Position numbers and translations under genes: made by a program. Of a stretch of 64,000 bases of DNA, positions 1 through 11,960 are shown piece after piece (positions within the stretch are counted from its first letter, which is position 1; each line of letters opens with the position of its first letter). The DNA is from Klebsormidium nitens (lineage: Eukaryota > Streptophyta > Klebsormidiophyceae > Klebsormidiales > Klebsormidiaceae). The DNA lies in NCBI GenBank assembly GCA_000708835.1, contig DF236968.1, positions 62,001-126,000 on the forward strand, given 5' to 3'. The notes beneath the pieces were generated by a model, which saw only the letters and a list, made by a program, of their open reading frames with translations, was not told the origin of the DNA and did no database searches.

Positions 1-62
1 CTTTGCATGCAGTCCATCTCGGTCGCGTGCACTTTTGCTGTTAATCGACGATCCCTTTGCAG

Positions 63-3000
63 GACGCAACGGTCACTCCCGTCTCTGACGTCACCCAAGC
101 CCTGGCCCTCCTGCGCACCGGCGCCGCCCGCCGTGCCTGCGGCGCGACCCACATGAATGCGCGCTCCTCGCGCTCCTTCGCTGACGTCATCCTGACGGTG
201 GAGAGCATCGAGGGCGGCGGCGGCGTGTGCTGCGGGCGGCTGCACCTCGTGGACCTGGCGGGGAGCGAGCGGCAGGCGCAGACGGGCGCGCAGGGGGGGC
301 GCCTGAAAGAGGTGAGGGGAGGGGGTGTTTCCTGGTCCATGAAGAAGGGTCTGTACGTGGCAGGTCTGCTATGAGAAGTGGGGTAATCACGTGCTACCGG
401 AGATTCTGTTCCATTTTCCAGATTTCCATAAAAAGTTGGATATTTGTCGAGGCACGTTTTGCGGGGGCCGCCTCCTCAAAAGAACTGAGATACATGAATT
501 GATCCTTTGATTACGTACACCCCTCATTTAAGTGCTCTGGTCGAGTGGCTATGCACGAGGAAGCTGGATAACCCTCAGTCGAAATTTTGGTTCGTTTACG
601 ATTGTTGTAGTTTCGCTTCCTCCAGTTGGAACAATGGTTTATCCCTTATCAGTTTCAGTCATCTCGAGGCCTTCACAGCGCCTTAAGCAGGTGACTGGAT
701 ACTGTGAATCCATCTCGACTTGGATGTTCTGTTCCAAACCTGGTAATCGTTGAATTCAGAAGAACACGACCGAGGCTCTCCAAATACTTTCTCGAGACGT
801 AGTGAACATTTCGCTTTCTTGCTGCAGTCGTCGTCCATCAACCTGGCCCTGCTGGCCCTGCGCAAGGTGGTCCACGCGCGCAGCGCCGCGCAGCCGACGC
901 TCGCGCCGTACACCGACAGCAAAGTCACTAAGATCCTCAAGGTGGGTGAGCGTCACCAGTGGTGGGTTAAGAACGGTGCTCACGAGTGAATGATAGAGGA
1001 TCCTCGGTCGAGCGAACGGTCGAGCTCCGACGAATGGATAGCCGCAACGTGTTGTTACTTGATTAGAGATCTCAGGATTGATCTGAGCTTTATCTGAAGA
1101 AGCAACATAAAATGCCGGCTGTAATGAACAACTAGAGAAATGTTGTTCAGAATATCCTCGTGGAGAAATGAGATGCAGGGCTACAAGAGACGCTTCGTTT
1201 CACAGCTTCCTCCTTGAAGCGCCCTTTGAATGGCGATTGCTTGACAGCTTACTGGATTTCTCAAGGTGATGCTCATTTTTGGAGCGACTCATCCCGTTTT
1301 TTCCCCGTAGGACGCCCTTTCCGGCGACGCCGCCCTGCTGGTGGTGTGCTGTTTGAGCGCCTCCCCGGTCAACTACCAGGACTCCCTGGGGACTCTCAAG
1401 TTCGCCGCCAGCTGCCGCAGCCTCACGGCCAAGCCCACCGTCCGGAGGGTCCGTACCGTAGACAGGTGCGTCCATTACGGACATGGACGCTCGGGCCTTG
1501 CTGAAAAGTTTTGTCCTCGACTTGTTGTCATTTTGAATCTTTCTTATTTTCTGAGGTCTTGGTTTTGGAGAGGTGCTTCTCACCGGAAGCCGGCACGGGA
1601 AGCAAGTTCTTGCGGCGTAGTTGAGGTCTGAGCAGATTCGAGAAAACTATGGCGCGAACTTGGTTCCCTGCACGAGTCCAAAAGAAAGGTGGTGATTGTG
1701 TATCTGAAACCCCCTATTCATACTCTAAAAAAGCAGATTGGCCCTTGACTGTGCAGCCGGATCACGGGGCTGTCCGTTGCGGTGGAGCGAGTCCGTGCAG
1801 CGGAACAGGCGGCGGCAGCGGAACGGATGATCCGGCTTGAGAGCAGGGCGGTCGCGCAAGAGCTGGAGCTGCAGGTGACGAGTCGCCCTCTCATATTTCG
1901 TCAGCTTTAAAGTGGGAGTCGGTGTTTGCCTGACGCCACCCGCTAGCTTCGCGAATCCAACGGTTGAATTTCTGCATGACAATCTGGTGGGACTTGACGT
2001 GTGCAATTGGGGTTGTCGATAAGTGGCCGACTTCCTCTGAAAGACCCCGTTCTCTTCTTTCCTTCTACTTGTAGCTCAATCCGACTGAAACGAAGGTACA
2101 GTGCCTTTCGTGGGTTTGACTCCTTTCTAAGGTCCACTTCATGCGTCCGGGCTCAGGTTCTCAAAAGAGTCCCGCGCAAAGGAGACGCTGACAAACCCCT
2201 CCTCTTCCTGCCAGGTTGCAGAAGCCCGGCTGTGTGAGGCGCGCGGCCAGCTGGCCGCGGGCGCGAACCTGGCGCTCGCTGCGCGCGCTGCGTGCGAGGA
2301 ACTGCTGCTGCACTGCGCGGCCGCGGTCGACGAGCTGGTCGCGGGGCAGGGCGCCGCGTCGGAGGCGGCCGCGGGGCTCCTGGCGAGGCACGTGCTGCCG
2401 CAGGTGGGCTCCTGCTCCTTAAAACTTAAAGAGGGCGTCGCAGGACCGGTCCTCCTGACGTCACATGGCGACTGTAGAGCTTGCCCCTCCGCGCTTGTGC
2501 TGCCAGCAGTGGGGCGGTATTAGTCCCCAAGCTCTATCTTGACCGGTGCTGACGTTTCGGGCCGCCCCGGTCATACGCCCTGTTTAAGACCTTCGGTCGA
2601 CGAGTCCGTATTATAGCGAACGCGTGCGGGATTGCGTCCATTTAGGTGGAGATCCTACGAGGATTCCGCGTTTGGGGGTGCTTTGGGTTGCTGAATCTGG
2701 TTTTGAACTCCCTCGACCTTGAAGCTTCTCCATTACTTCAAGCCACCTATGCAGCATTTCAATCTCTTGTCAGCTGGGATGCTTCGTGGTGACTCTGACG
2801 TGTAGGAGCAGATTAGGCATTTTGACAACGGACGTTTCGACAGGGAGACAACGACGGCAGCAAAAATGCTTCATGGCTCCTCTCGCACCCGATCACCAGG
2901 CTGAAAGCACACTTACTTTTTCAATGTAGCGCGATTGTTCTTGACGCAGCGTTGGAGCACGCTCCTGCGCAGCTCATCATAGACAACTTTCACGCGATCA

Positions 3001-6000
3001 GTTTTGCCTGAGAAACCTCAGTTTGACCTCCCCGGTAGCCTTCCGCGCAGCTCCGTTTCTGCAGATTGCGGCTCCAACGACATCAATCCTCTCGACTTGA
3101 CGTCATTCTTTTTTGCCCACAGTCGGAAGTTTCGCCCGAGTCGCCACTCAAAGTGACGTCAATCTACCGTTGAAGTCGAAGTTGGACTTCTGCTAGGGGA
3201 GCCCGCAGATGATCGCTCACGTGGCCCCTCCGTGCTCTTCCGTTTCTGCAAGTCGCTGCTCAATCCGACGTCATTGTCTTGCCTGACCATTCCTGAAGGC
3301 GACGTCACTCCTATTCTCGCAGCTGGACTTCTGCCTGGGCAGCCCCCAGATGACAGCCCACGTGGCTCCTTCCGCGCTGCTCCGCTTTTGCAAGTCGCTG
3401 CTTCAGGTCAACTTCGCGGCTGCCCACAGCGCGGCCGCGCCACTCGCGTCGCTCTTTGACCGCTTGATACCGCCAAAGCTGACGTCACCCCTGCCCAGAC
3501 GCCCGATGACGACGTCACCCTCGTCCCGCCGTGCGAAAGAGAACCCGCTCTCGCCGCAAAGTGCCGACTTTGGGCCTTTGACAGAGGGCTCCGGAAGGGG
3601 TGTTCTAGGGGGGTGTGAGGGACTGCTAGCGCGCACGTGGCCCGGGTTGCTGACGTACTGCGCGAAGCTGGTCCTAGCGGAAGCCTCGGGGGATCCCCCT
3701 CTGCCGCCCTTCGTTCTCGGCAACATGGAGAAAGCTCTGCGGGGCATCGGGCGGGTTCTAGCGGACGAGGAAGTCAAGCGGGTTTCCGGGCCCGGGGAGA
3801 ACGGTTCCGAGGCGCGGGAAGCTCTGGAGGTGTCAGAGCAGGTTTTGGCCGCTCTGAGCGGGGCGGAGAACAGAGCGCTAGGAGCCAGGTTTTCGAACAT
3901 CTTCCGAGCAATCATAAGAGATGGTACGCAGATTCGACGGCAACCGCTTCTCGACCTGGGCAGCCCGGTTGGGTTAGGCAAACCGAGCAGTCCTGGGAGC
4001 TGGCTAACCCCGTCTCGAGCCTGGGTGAGGGCAGAGCCTCCACGGGGGAAGGGTTCGCCTGTTCTAAAAGCAGCGCTATCAGGGGGCGGCCACTTGCTTG
4101 TCCGCGAGATGTCAATTCGTTCCGGCGGAACGTCCCCCGAGAGTGCGTCCGAGACGGAACCGACCGCTGTGAACGGAGCTAATCCGACGAGGGAGCCGGG
4201 CGAAGGAAAGGTGCTTACGTCAGCAGGTACGCAAGGATTGCGACCGGTCAAGACTGCTCAGGGCACTCCAGATTGGGTCGCGAACGATCGCGGGCACGCT
4301 GGGAGAGCTGGGGCTAGGGGGACTGCTTTGGAAGTGGAGAGCGATATCTTATTGGGGGGTGACGCAGACGGGAGCCCGGGCAGTTGGCTGACCCCCGGGT
4401 GCAAAAAGACGGGTGCTTTTGCGAGGAGTTCAAGGCTTCGGGCGGGTGAGGAGCGGAGCTGCTCCGAGGAAGACGCACATACAAGATCGCAGGGAGGAAA
4501 GACACGTGTGGCAGAGGAGTGGAGCAATGGTGGCAACGTTGCGAAGGCCAAGGGGGAGGCTCCGGATAAGGAAATGGTGTCAGATTGCAAGGTCGCATTC
4601 AAAACTCGAAAGAAGGCTAACAACGCCGAAGGCGGGCAGGCGGAGAATCAAGCTTCGGCGGAACCGGAATCGGCGTCTGCACAGGAGACCAGTAACGAAA
4701 AGCACGTAACGGAAGCGAAGAAGACGGAGGAGACGAGCGGAAAAGGAGGGGCTAGAAGTGGCGGCAAAAGCTATCCCCGGGCGCTCATTGCCGGGGAGTG
4801 GCACACCCCCGAGTATATGAAGCCGAAAGGGACGGTCGCCCGCTATGCGAAGACGTGCGAGCGCGCAAGCGTGGGTTTGCGGACGCCCGACGACGCGGCC
4901 GCGGCGTCCAAAGCGATGGCGTCCGTGAAGAAGGTGCTGTTTGCGGAGGTCGGGGACAGGACACGTGGCAGCCGCCCGTTGGAAGCTCGAAGGAGTTCAG
5001 ATTCCGGGGGGGTCTCGGGGCCGGACCCAGATCGGCGGAAACAGTGCGAAAGCGTTGGGATTCCGGTGCCGAGCACTGACAAAAGCGGTGGATCGCCGAT
5101 TTTGCGAGCGCCTGGGTCTGTAGAGAAGCGGCGTTTGGCGACCGTTCTGGTCGGGGAAGTGGAACCGAGGAAGGTGCTGTCGCCTCTGAAGCAGTCCGGA
5201 GCCTGGCCGACGGTCGCGCGGAAAGCCAGCCCGTTTGGCGCTCAATATCTTGGGAAAGGTGGGGCATCGTCTCTCAAGCTGAGTCAGAGCCTTGCTTCGA
5301 CAAAGCTTTGCATTAGAATCTCTCTTTACCCGCAATTTGCTGGGCACTCTGCTCGTTGCGTCTGGCTTGCTTCGAGTCTCTGATCGGACGTGCTTCATAC
5401 ATTTAAAATCTTCTGTGGAGTTCCTGAGTCCCAACGAAGTGTAAGAGTGCGGAATCTTTTCTCGCTTGTGGAAATCAAGCACTTGATAACAGGTTGAGTT
5501 GTCCGAGGTAGAGTCACGTTCTCGTGACGAATTGCTCTCCAGCTGTGCAATGATAACCTGCAATATTTCTCGCCATCTCCTGCGTGTATCTTGCCATTTC
5601 GCCTGCCTTCCTTACAGAATCGTTTGCGAACTAGTGCTAGCTAACGAAAGTTCCTTTTAAATGCAGAGAACGCCCCGGCGAACCTCCAGCCCACCGCTCC
5701 ATTGCCACCCACGTCAGCGCTCAAGCCAGGTGCGCTGACGTCACCCCGGCCATCCTTACTCAAGCAGGCCCTGCTCCGGTCCCCTTCGACTTCCGGACGT
5801 GCCTTCGGACCGCTCGGACCGCTTCCGACGTCCGCAGCGAGGCCCCCGCGAGTCGCTCTCATCAAAGAGGATGCGCAGCGGGTCGGAAGCGCTGCCGTCC
5901 ACGTCAGCACTCCGTATGAACGGAACGGCGGAGCTGGAGGGCGGAATGAGAGCGGAATTGCGTTTGCGCAGCTGCGGGGTCAGCTGCAGTCGCTTCTTGC

Positions 6001-6232
6001 GAGCGGAGAGAAGCGGCGCCCGGAGATGCAATCGAATGAGATTGTGAACTCTGCCGGAGCACAGTCAGCGAAAACGGAGTCAAGTCGAATGGAGTCAAAG
6101 ACCCCGCTTGTTACGAGGACCGAGAGGGCGACGTCCTTCCTGTCTCCGGCACTGCTTTGGACCCCCAGCCAAGGGCCCTCCCCGTCATTAGCCAACCTTC
6201 GAGAACGGCTTGCTGGAATGGCGCGACAGTAG
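63..6232 (+). CDS. Kinesin, 3' part (motor C-terminal half plus long tail); 5' end outside window
   Basis: Microtubule motor ATPase; subfamily not resolved. Exons by splice sites and phase: 63-311, 828-941, 1311-1465, 1757-1874, 2215-2403, 3350-5258, 5667-6232 (stop TAG). Their lengths total 3300 nt with all phases closing. Exon 1 opens inside the motor domain and carries switch I (NARSSRS) and switch II (LVDLAGSER). Exon 2 has the helix with PYTDSKVTKIL, and exon 3 the end of the motor core (DSLGTLKFAASCRSL). Exons 4-5 are Ala/Glu-rich and probably coiled coil. The 1.9-kb exon and the last exon encode a Ser/Pro/Gly/Lys-rich tail that looks disordered and has no domain I recognise, but repeats a W-x-T-P type motif. 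Acceptors include cag/ATGACAGCC at 3350; the open frame runs on to 5383, but the donor AAAG/gtgggg at 5258 fits the next exon's phase. Uncertain: an extra small exon in the 2404-3349 intron. Confidence 0.85.
3041..3445 (+). repeat. Degenerate tandem repeat across the intron/exon 6 boundary of the kinesin gene
   Basis: A block beginning CCTTCCGCGC..GCTCCG..TTTGCA recurs at about 3041, 3226 and 3367 (spacing 185 then 141 bp). Copies 2 and 3 also share the upstream GGACTTCTGC and a CAG/ATGA acceptor (3184-3215 and 3325-3353). Only the last acceptor opens into the long exon. Copies are diverged and read by eye. Confidence 0.75.
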
Positions 6233-7195
6233 AGGAGACCGATTGGAGAACGATTTGTGTGCTTTTTCGCCAGCGTTTGGCGGACAGGGATTTGTAACAT
6301 AGCGAAGCTCCGATCGACAAGTCACGATTGACGGAGCTGCCCAACGAAACTTATCCTCTTCAACGACAAGCTCAAGTGAGCTGTTGATTGTTTCCAATCT
6401 GCTTGTGTTTGTAACCCTGTAGTGATGACAGATCCCTAGCAGTCAAGTTCTTGTACACTGATGACAACTAGGTGCTCATATCTCTACTACCTCTAGCCCG
6501 TCTCGATGAACCTAAGGTTTCGATTGGATTCTTCACCACGCTGGTGTGACTCAACGCTGACCTGGGATCGCCATGGATTTCCCCTGATAGAGTCTCCAAG
6601 GAGCACCTGAGAATTGAGCCGATCGGTCCCGAGCATACATGGCAGGCAAACCACGAATTTTCCTCCAACCACTCATCGTTGCATCATGACGGATGACTCG
6701 ATGAGTTGATTGTGTACTGCATCGACACGAAGCCACTCACAAAGTTCTTTGAGTCGATCTCAGTTTGTCCTGACATTGCCAGATAGGACATCATGAGATG
6801 CGAAATGCATCCGCGGCCTGTCTAGCTGTCACTCAAATGCGGCATGCTACTCCACGTGCACCTTTTTCTGTGTGGTCTTGAGTACGTGTAAGCAAATCCT
6901 GTCAGAGCAAGTCATTCCTTCCAAGCTTCGCTATGTCCGACTGATGCCCGACTGATGCCCGATCGCTCATGCATGGCCCGCGTGGCAGAGCTTTGGGCCG
7001 CAGCGCGCTGCCAGAGCTGCTTACTACTTCCTGTGCAAGCGCGCGCGTGCGCGACTTTGTTAGGCTGGCATGAGCCTGAGGATGAAAATTGAAATGCTGT
7101 ACACACCAGTTGGCACACAGCATTGTGAGCCTTGCAGCGTAATTGTGGCTCATTTCGTGTTGTAGCAAGGGCCAGGAGACGTTCAGCGTTTTGAA
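6233..7195. other. Intergenic, kinesin to methyltransferase
   Basis: No supported gene. It must hold the kinesin 3' UTR and the methyltransferase promoter/5' UTR. A short 11-bp tandem repeat (ctgatgcccga, twice) lies near 6942-6963. Confidence 0.6.
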
Positions 7196-10100
7196 ATGCT
7201 AGAATACAGAGAAGATTCGGAAGCCATCAGCTTGAACCCAATGACGCGGAAGAAGAAACAAGGATATGGAGACGCGGCATACTGGGAGCACAGGTGCAGC
7301 TCAGCTCAAAATGCAGAAAGAATTCTCATGTGCTGAGATGTTTCTTGGCCAGATTTTCAATCGAGCTGGGTGATACTTGCATTCTCACCGTCAGTCCTTG
7401 GAGTAAGTCAGATGACCGATGAAATGTGCTTTTCAATCAATTGATGCTTTTAAAATGAGCTGCTTTTTATGGTGGAACAAAGTTTTGCAGGGCAATGGCC
7501 TCTGAGAAGTAGTTTCCCGACTATGCAGGTATCAACATGATGTTGTGCCCTTTGAGTGGTACCAAAAGTACGATGGTCTCAGGGACCTCCTCAAGAAGTA
7601 TATACACGCAACAGCAGACATCCTGATGCTGGGTTGTGGGAACTCTGGTGAGGGGGCTTTTAAGCACACAGTGCCGCACGACCAAACTTCACTGCACAAC
7701 CAATCTTCTTCTGTTCTGCTTGATTTACTACTTAATACCACCATTGGCGCAATAGATATTTTCAGCCTGTGGAACAGCCATCGTTTGATGTTTTGGATCT
7801 TTTGATAGACAGCTGAGGAGCATCAACAACAGCCAACCAGTTTTGTGTGCACCCTTTCTTAGCTGTTCTTGCAGTCAGAGTTTCCTGGCAAAAATGTTCT
7901 TCTGCAACACTGTCTCATAAGCTCTCCTAGGCCTCTATCCTGATAAGCATTGTCTCTGTCTTTGCAGCTTTGAGCGAGGACATGGCGAAGGTGAGTCCAT
8001 TGCAGCGATCTTTACACTATTGAGACTGCCCTGCGCTTTGAAGAACTGTAGCGCCCTATCAGAAGCACAAGACATAAAGCTGCGCTGTATGAAGCTCAAC
8101 GATCCAGATGCTTCTTGATACATGGTGCATGAGTGACAAGGTAGATGGAGCAATGATATGGCGAATTGCTTTCACAAAGGGCTCACCGAGTTCCAGTCTT
8201 GAATGCAGGACGGCTATTATGACATCACCAATGTGGACATCTCTCCTACAGTCATCAAGGCCATGAAGATGAAGCACTTGGATCTCCCACAGCTAAAATG
8301 TATGCTTCCATTCCAGGCTGCTGAGCGACTCTGAAAGCAAAGGAATCAACTTGACAAAGCTGCAGAACCAGACCTGGTCGTGCCGACAGAGTTTGGGATC
8401 CGCTGCAAACCGCATGATGACAGCGTTTGCAAAAATTTCTGCACATATCCCTAGCTTTTTCCTGTGGGATGCTGGTCCTGCCAATGATGACAAAGTCTCC
8501 TCCAGTATATTTTCAGGTTGTATTACAATTTGAAGAGAACGTGAACATGTTGCAAATCTAATCGTTTCTTTGACTTCAAGTACAGGGGTTTGCGCGGACG
8601 CTCGAAGTATGACCATATTCAAGAGCGGCTCACTTGATGCTGTCATTGACAAGGGTAAGTAGATTCCATTGACCAAGGAGGCAGGTTCAACCACAGCCTA
8701 TCACAGTGCGAAATACTGTACTCAGACATGCATACCTCAAGTTGCTTTTGAAACACTCGACACCACTGGAAAAGCCTCCCAAATATTCAGTCAGGTTTGA
8801 CAGCTTAAGACCCTCGTTGTACACAATCGGCCCTGGCCAGGCCCAAAGGAAGTAGCCGTTGGAAAGAGAAAGTAAGAGCCTCGAAGAATTGAGTTCAGAG
8901 GCTGTTGCTTGTGCTGTGTGCAGGGACTCTCGATGCCTTGATGGTAAGTGGTCAGCAGACAAGCTGCTTGGACTTCGCAATTGTGGCTTCCATGCGGTAT
9001 TATGAATGTTGACAGGAAGACCATGAAGGCTGGAGTAGATAATTGGCTGTCATGGAGTTGTCTATCCTGTGGAGACAGGTCTCGAGTTTTCGGAATTTCC
9101 TCTGATTCCGAAGCGCGGACCTGGCAATAGAAGCTCAGGCGCCAAGTGGCAGTACCCGTCTCGAAGCTCGAAAGCTGCTTACAAGCTTACTCGAGTCTCG
9201 ATTTGTTAGTGTGTGTACTTTCCTTCGAATACCACCTTCAAACGAAGTCAACTGCTGCTTGACGCTTTGAGATCCCGTTTGCAGTGCGGCGACGAGGCGA
9301 CAGAAAACGTCAACAGCATGGTCTCTGAGGTCTTCCGGTAGGGGACTTTCTTCGTCTACTTTTTCCCCTTAAAGGAAGCTCGATGTTCAATATTGGCTTG
9401 TCTGTATATACTCTGGATACTCTAGCCCTGTCAAGTATTGAATTGGACGCCTTCCCGACCGGCACGGAAACATCGTGTGGGGATCTGAGCTGCGACAGGA
9501 AGGCATTCGTCAAACTTGCACCGTTGCCAAGTCCCTTTGCTCTCTTCCGCTTGGATGCAAAAAGCGACTTGTACAAGAGAAGTCTTTTGGGACTGAGCTG
9601 AGTGGTTTTCCGGTGCACTTCGACCGTGAAATTGCTTGTTGCTTACCTGAAACCCATGCCTTTCATCGCAGGTTACTACGACCTGGCGGGGTTTACCTCA
9701 TGGTACGTCTTTATCCCGCTGCTTTGAGCTGCTGTGACGGTCGCTCGGATCGTTGCATTCGAAGCTTTCCGTCCTGGCTAAATACTCACCGACTGTGATC
9801 CAATCCTTCCGTTAACCAAATCTCCTTTCTGATGTCGAGAGTCCTTGTTTTGCCTCATCCCACCATGGACAGGTTACGCTGTCAGTCTTTCCCCAAAGTC
9901 TCTGCTACCCACAGCTCAGCCTTAGCGGCTCGATGGCAGCTACCAACGGTGATTGCTTTTATCGGCGCTCGTACATTCTTGTGAAATCTGGTCCAGATAA
10001 CAAGTCCCTTGATGGATGGTCTCCGCAAAAGTTGCTGATCACGTCCCAAAATCGGGGGCGCAGGTGTCGTATGGAGAACCAACAACGCGCATGCCGTATC

Positions 10101-10827
10101 TGGGTCCGTCTCGACGAGCATGGTCGACCAGCCTTCACCTCTTACGTAAGTCCATATTTTCGCGCTCGCTGTCAGCTCGCAGGCGCAGCTAAAGAGCCTT
10201 CTGAGATGTTGAAGAACGCCTCCGTGAATCTTCAATGCACTCCTTTTATTAAGGAACGGATAGCTCGTTCCAGAGGTGCCAGCCAGGCCCGTCCGTTTCA
10301 TCTTACGCGTAGTCTCCGATCTTTAACCCTCTGCTTGCAAGGCTTTGAGTTGGAGTTTGATTCTGTCCGGCACATCTTGCAAGTATGTCGGTGGTTGCGT
10401 CAACCACTTTCAGGAGATTGCGCGAGGGAAACGGATACGGGGCAGCCGAACAGAGGAAAAGCTTCAAGATTTGATCCGCCTCCATCTCTCCATGTTTATC
10501 TCCCTTTTGCTGTGATGGGTGCAAATTGACAATGCGCTGACCAGAGATTCTGTCTCCGCTTTCAGCACGGCCGACTGCCGCTCAGGAGAAGTACTCCTGG
10601 GTGCGTACGCTGGAACCTGTTCCGGTCGGAGAGGACGGAATCCTGCCGCCGCACCTCCATGGCAAGGACGCGGACTTCCATTACGTCTATGCGTGCGTAA
10701 AGGTAGGCCCGAGTTGCGGATCTCCGGTTATCCATCACCTTCTGTACGTGGTCAGCAGAACACAGTGCGTGTCTGAAGGCCGTAAACGAGTTTTGTATTT
10801 CTTCAGATCAGCGTGCAGCGATGGTGA
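7196..10827 (+). CDS. Class I SAM methyltransferase, METTL13 N-domain / EEF1AKMT4-like
   Basis: Predicted protein methyltransferase of the family that modifies lysines of elongation factor eEF1A; substrate is inferred from family only. Exons: 7196-7293, 7529-7647, 7968-7990, 8209-8299, 8586-8654, 8924-8943, 9285-9337, 9672-9702, 10064-10145, 10566-10702, 10807-10827 (TGA). Family landmarks in order are YWEHRY, PFEWYQKYDGL, SAM motif I (ILMLGCGNS), NVDIS, the signature VIDKGTLDAL split over exons 5-6, GGVYLM, SYGEP and the closing FHYVYACVK. About 247 residues from ATG 7196 or 232 from the in-frame ATG 7241. Both match the single-domain plant members rather than the two-domain 700-residue animal METTL13. 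Very small exons (20-31 nt) are notable. The last exon (ISVQRW-stop) is placed by a good polypyrimidine tract and acceptor, so it is less certain. Confidence 0.9.
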
Positions 10828-11960
10828 TGCTTATATTCCCTTAAACTGGCATTTGTCAACTCCAGAGCGAATAGCCGATATGCGTTGCACAAATATAGCA
10901 TCCTTGGTGTGCTAAAGGAAGAGAATCAAGAGGAGACCTTGCACTTCATGCAGGAGAAACTTAACGTCTTGCTCGATGGGCAGTGACCTTGAGGCTATGC
11001 GAGAACGCCCTGTGCTTGTAAAAGTTAGTGCCTTGCACGGGGTAGGACAAGCTTCTGATTTGGCAGAGGAGTCGTCATAACTGCATGCTAGGTAGACTAG
11101 AATAGACGGCAATGACCTATGTAAAGTATGCGAGGTTAAAAGTTTACGAACGGCCGCGGTGCTTCGCCTCTCGAACCCAAATCTAACTATCAAAACAAGT
11201 GCAACCATATGCAAGTTGCCAGCATGTAATGCAGATAATCGAATCTATTCTAACTGGAGCAGCATACCATATCTTTACCAAGCGCGGCACGTTGGGCCCC
11301 AAGTCGCTTATGCAGCGGAATTGCATAAATCCGGAACAGAGCGGAAAACGGAAATGCTGGTGAAACCCTCCGAAGTTAGTTGCTGAGCTTTTCCATGTGC
11401 CAAACTCGGGTGACGGAGTAGCGCTGAGGCGCATGCGCGTACTAGCTCAAATGAATACGTAGGTGACCGGACCACTGTCCCTGCAATTTGGAGTCCACCC
11501 TAATCGGGAATGCATCTGCAAATTGTACATACAACATGACTGGAACGGTCAACTTTTCAAGAAAGCTAGATCACGTTGTATTTGACGAGACTATTTTCTA
11601 TTGTATACTTTCTGCGGCACATGCGCTGCTCGAACGTACATTCTTTTACGCGCCTGTGCAGGTCGATCTCGCATAGCGTTCTTCATCCAGAAGCATCTTA
11701 CGGACTCTACCTCCCAGGCTTGTTTCCATTTGTGAAAGTCGCAAAAAGTTGGTCGCAGGATGAGGCACTCGGGCGGCTGGTTCTTATGATCGAAGCTCAG
11801 AAACTGAAACGAACTTCTTTGATTGGCCTCCTGAGTCTTCCAACTAAAGAAGCACTGACAACAGTCGTTCCCAGTCGCGAGCGTTACATTGCATGACTTG
11901 CAAGACCGCTGCAGCACAAAGGAGCCCATAGCTACGAACCGTCGATGATCATCTTTATAG
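10828..11960. other. Intergenic region without supported gene
   Basis: An open frame continues from the methyltransferase exon to 10915 only if the 10703 donor is ignored. Nothing else recognisable on either strand. Confidence 0.5.

Noticed and set aside
3403-4251. 282-codon minus-strand open frame
   Set aside because: Shadow of the kinesin tail exon; GC-rich coding sequence opens the opposite strand.
10703-10915. Read-through extension of the methyltransferase
   Set aside because: Follows a clean donor (AAG/gtaggc) right after the family's usual C-terminal sequence; a short terminal exon at 10807 fits better.
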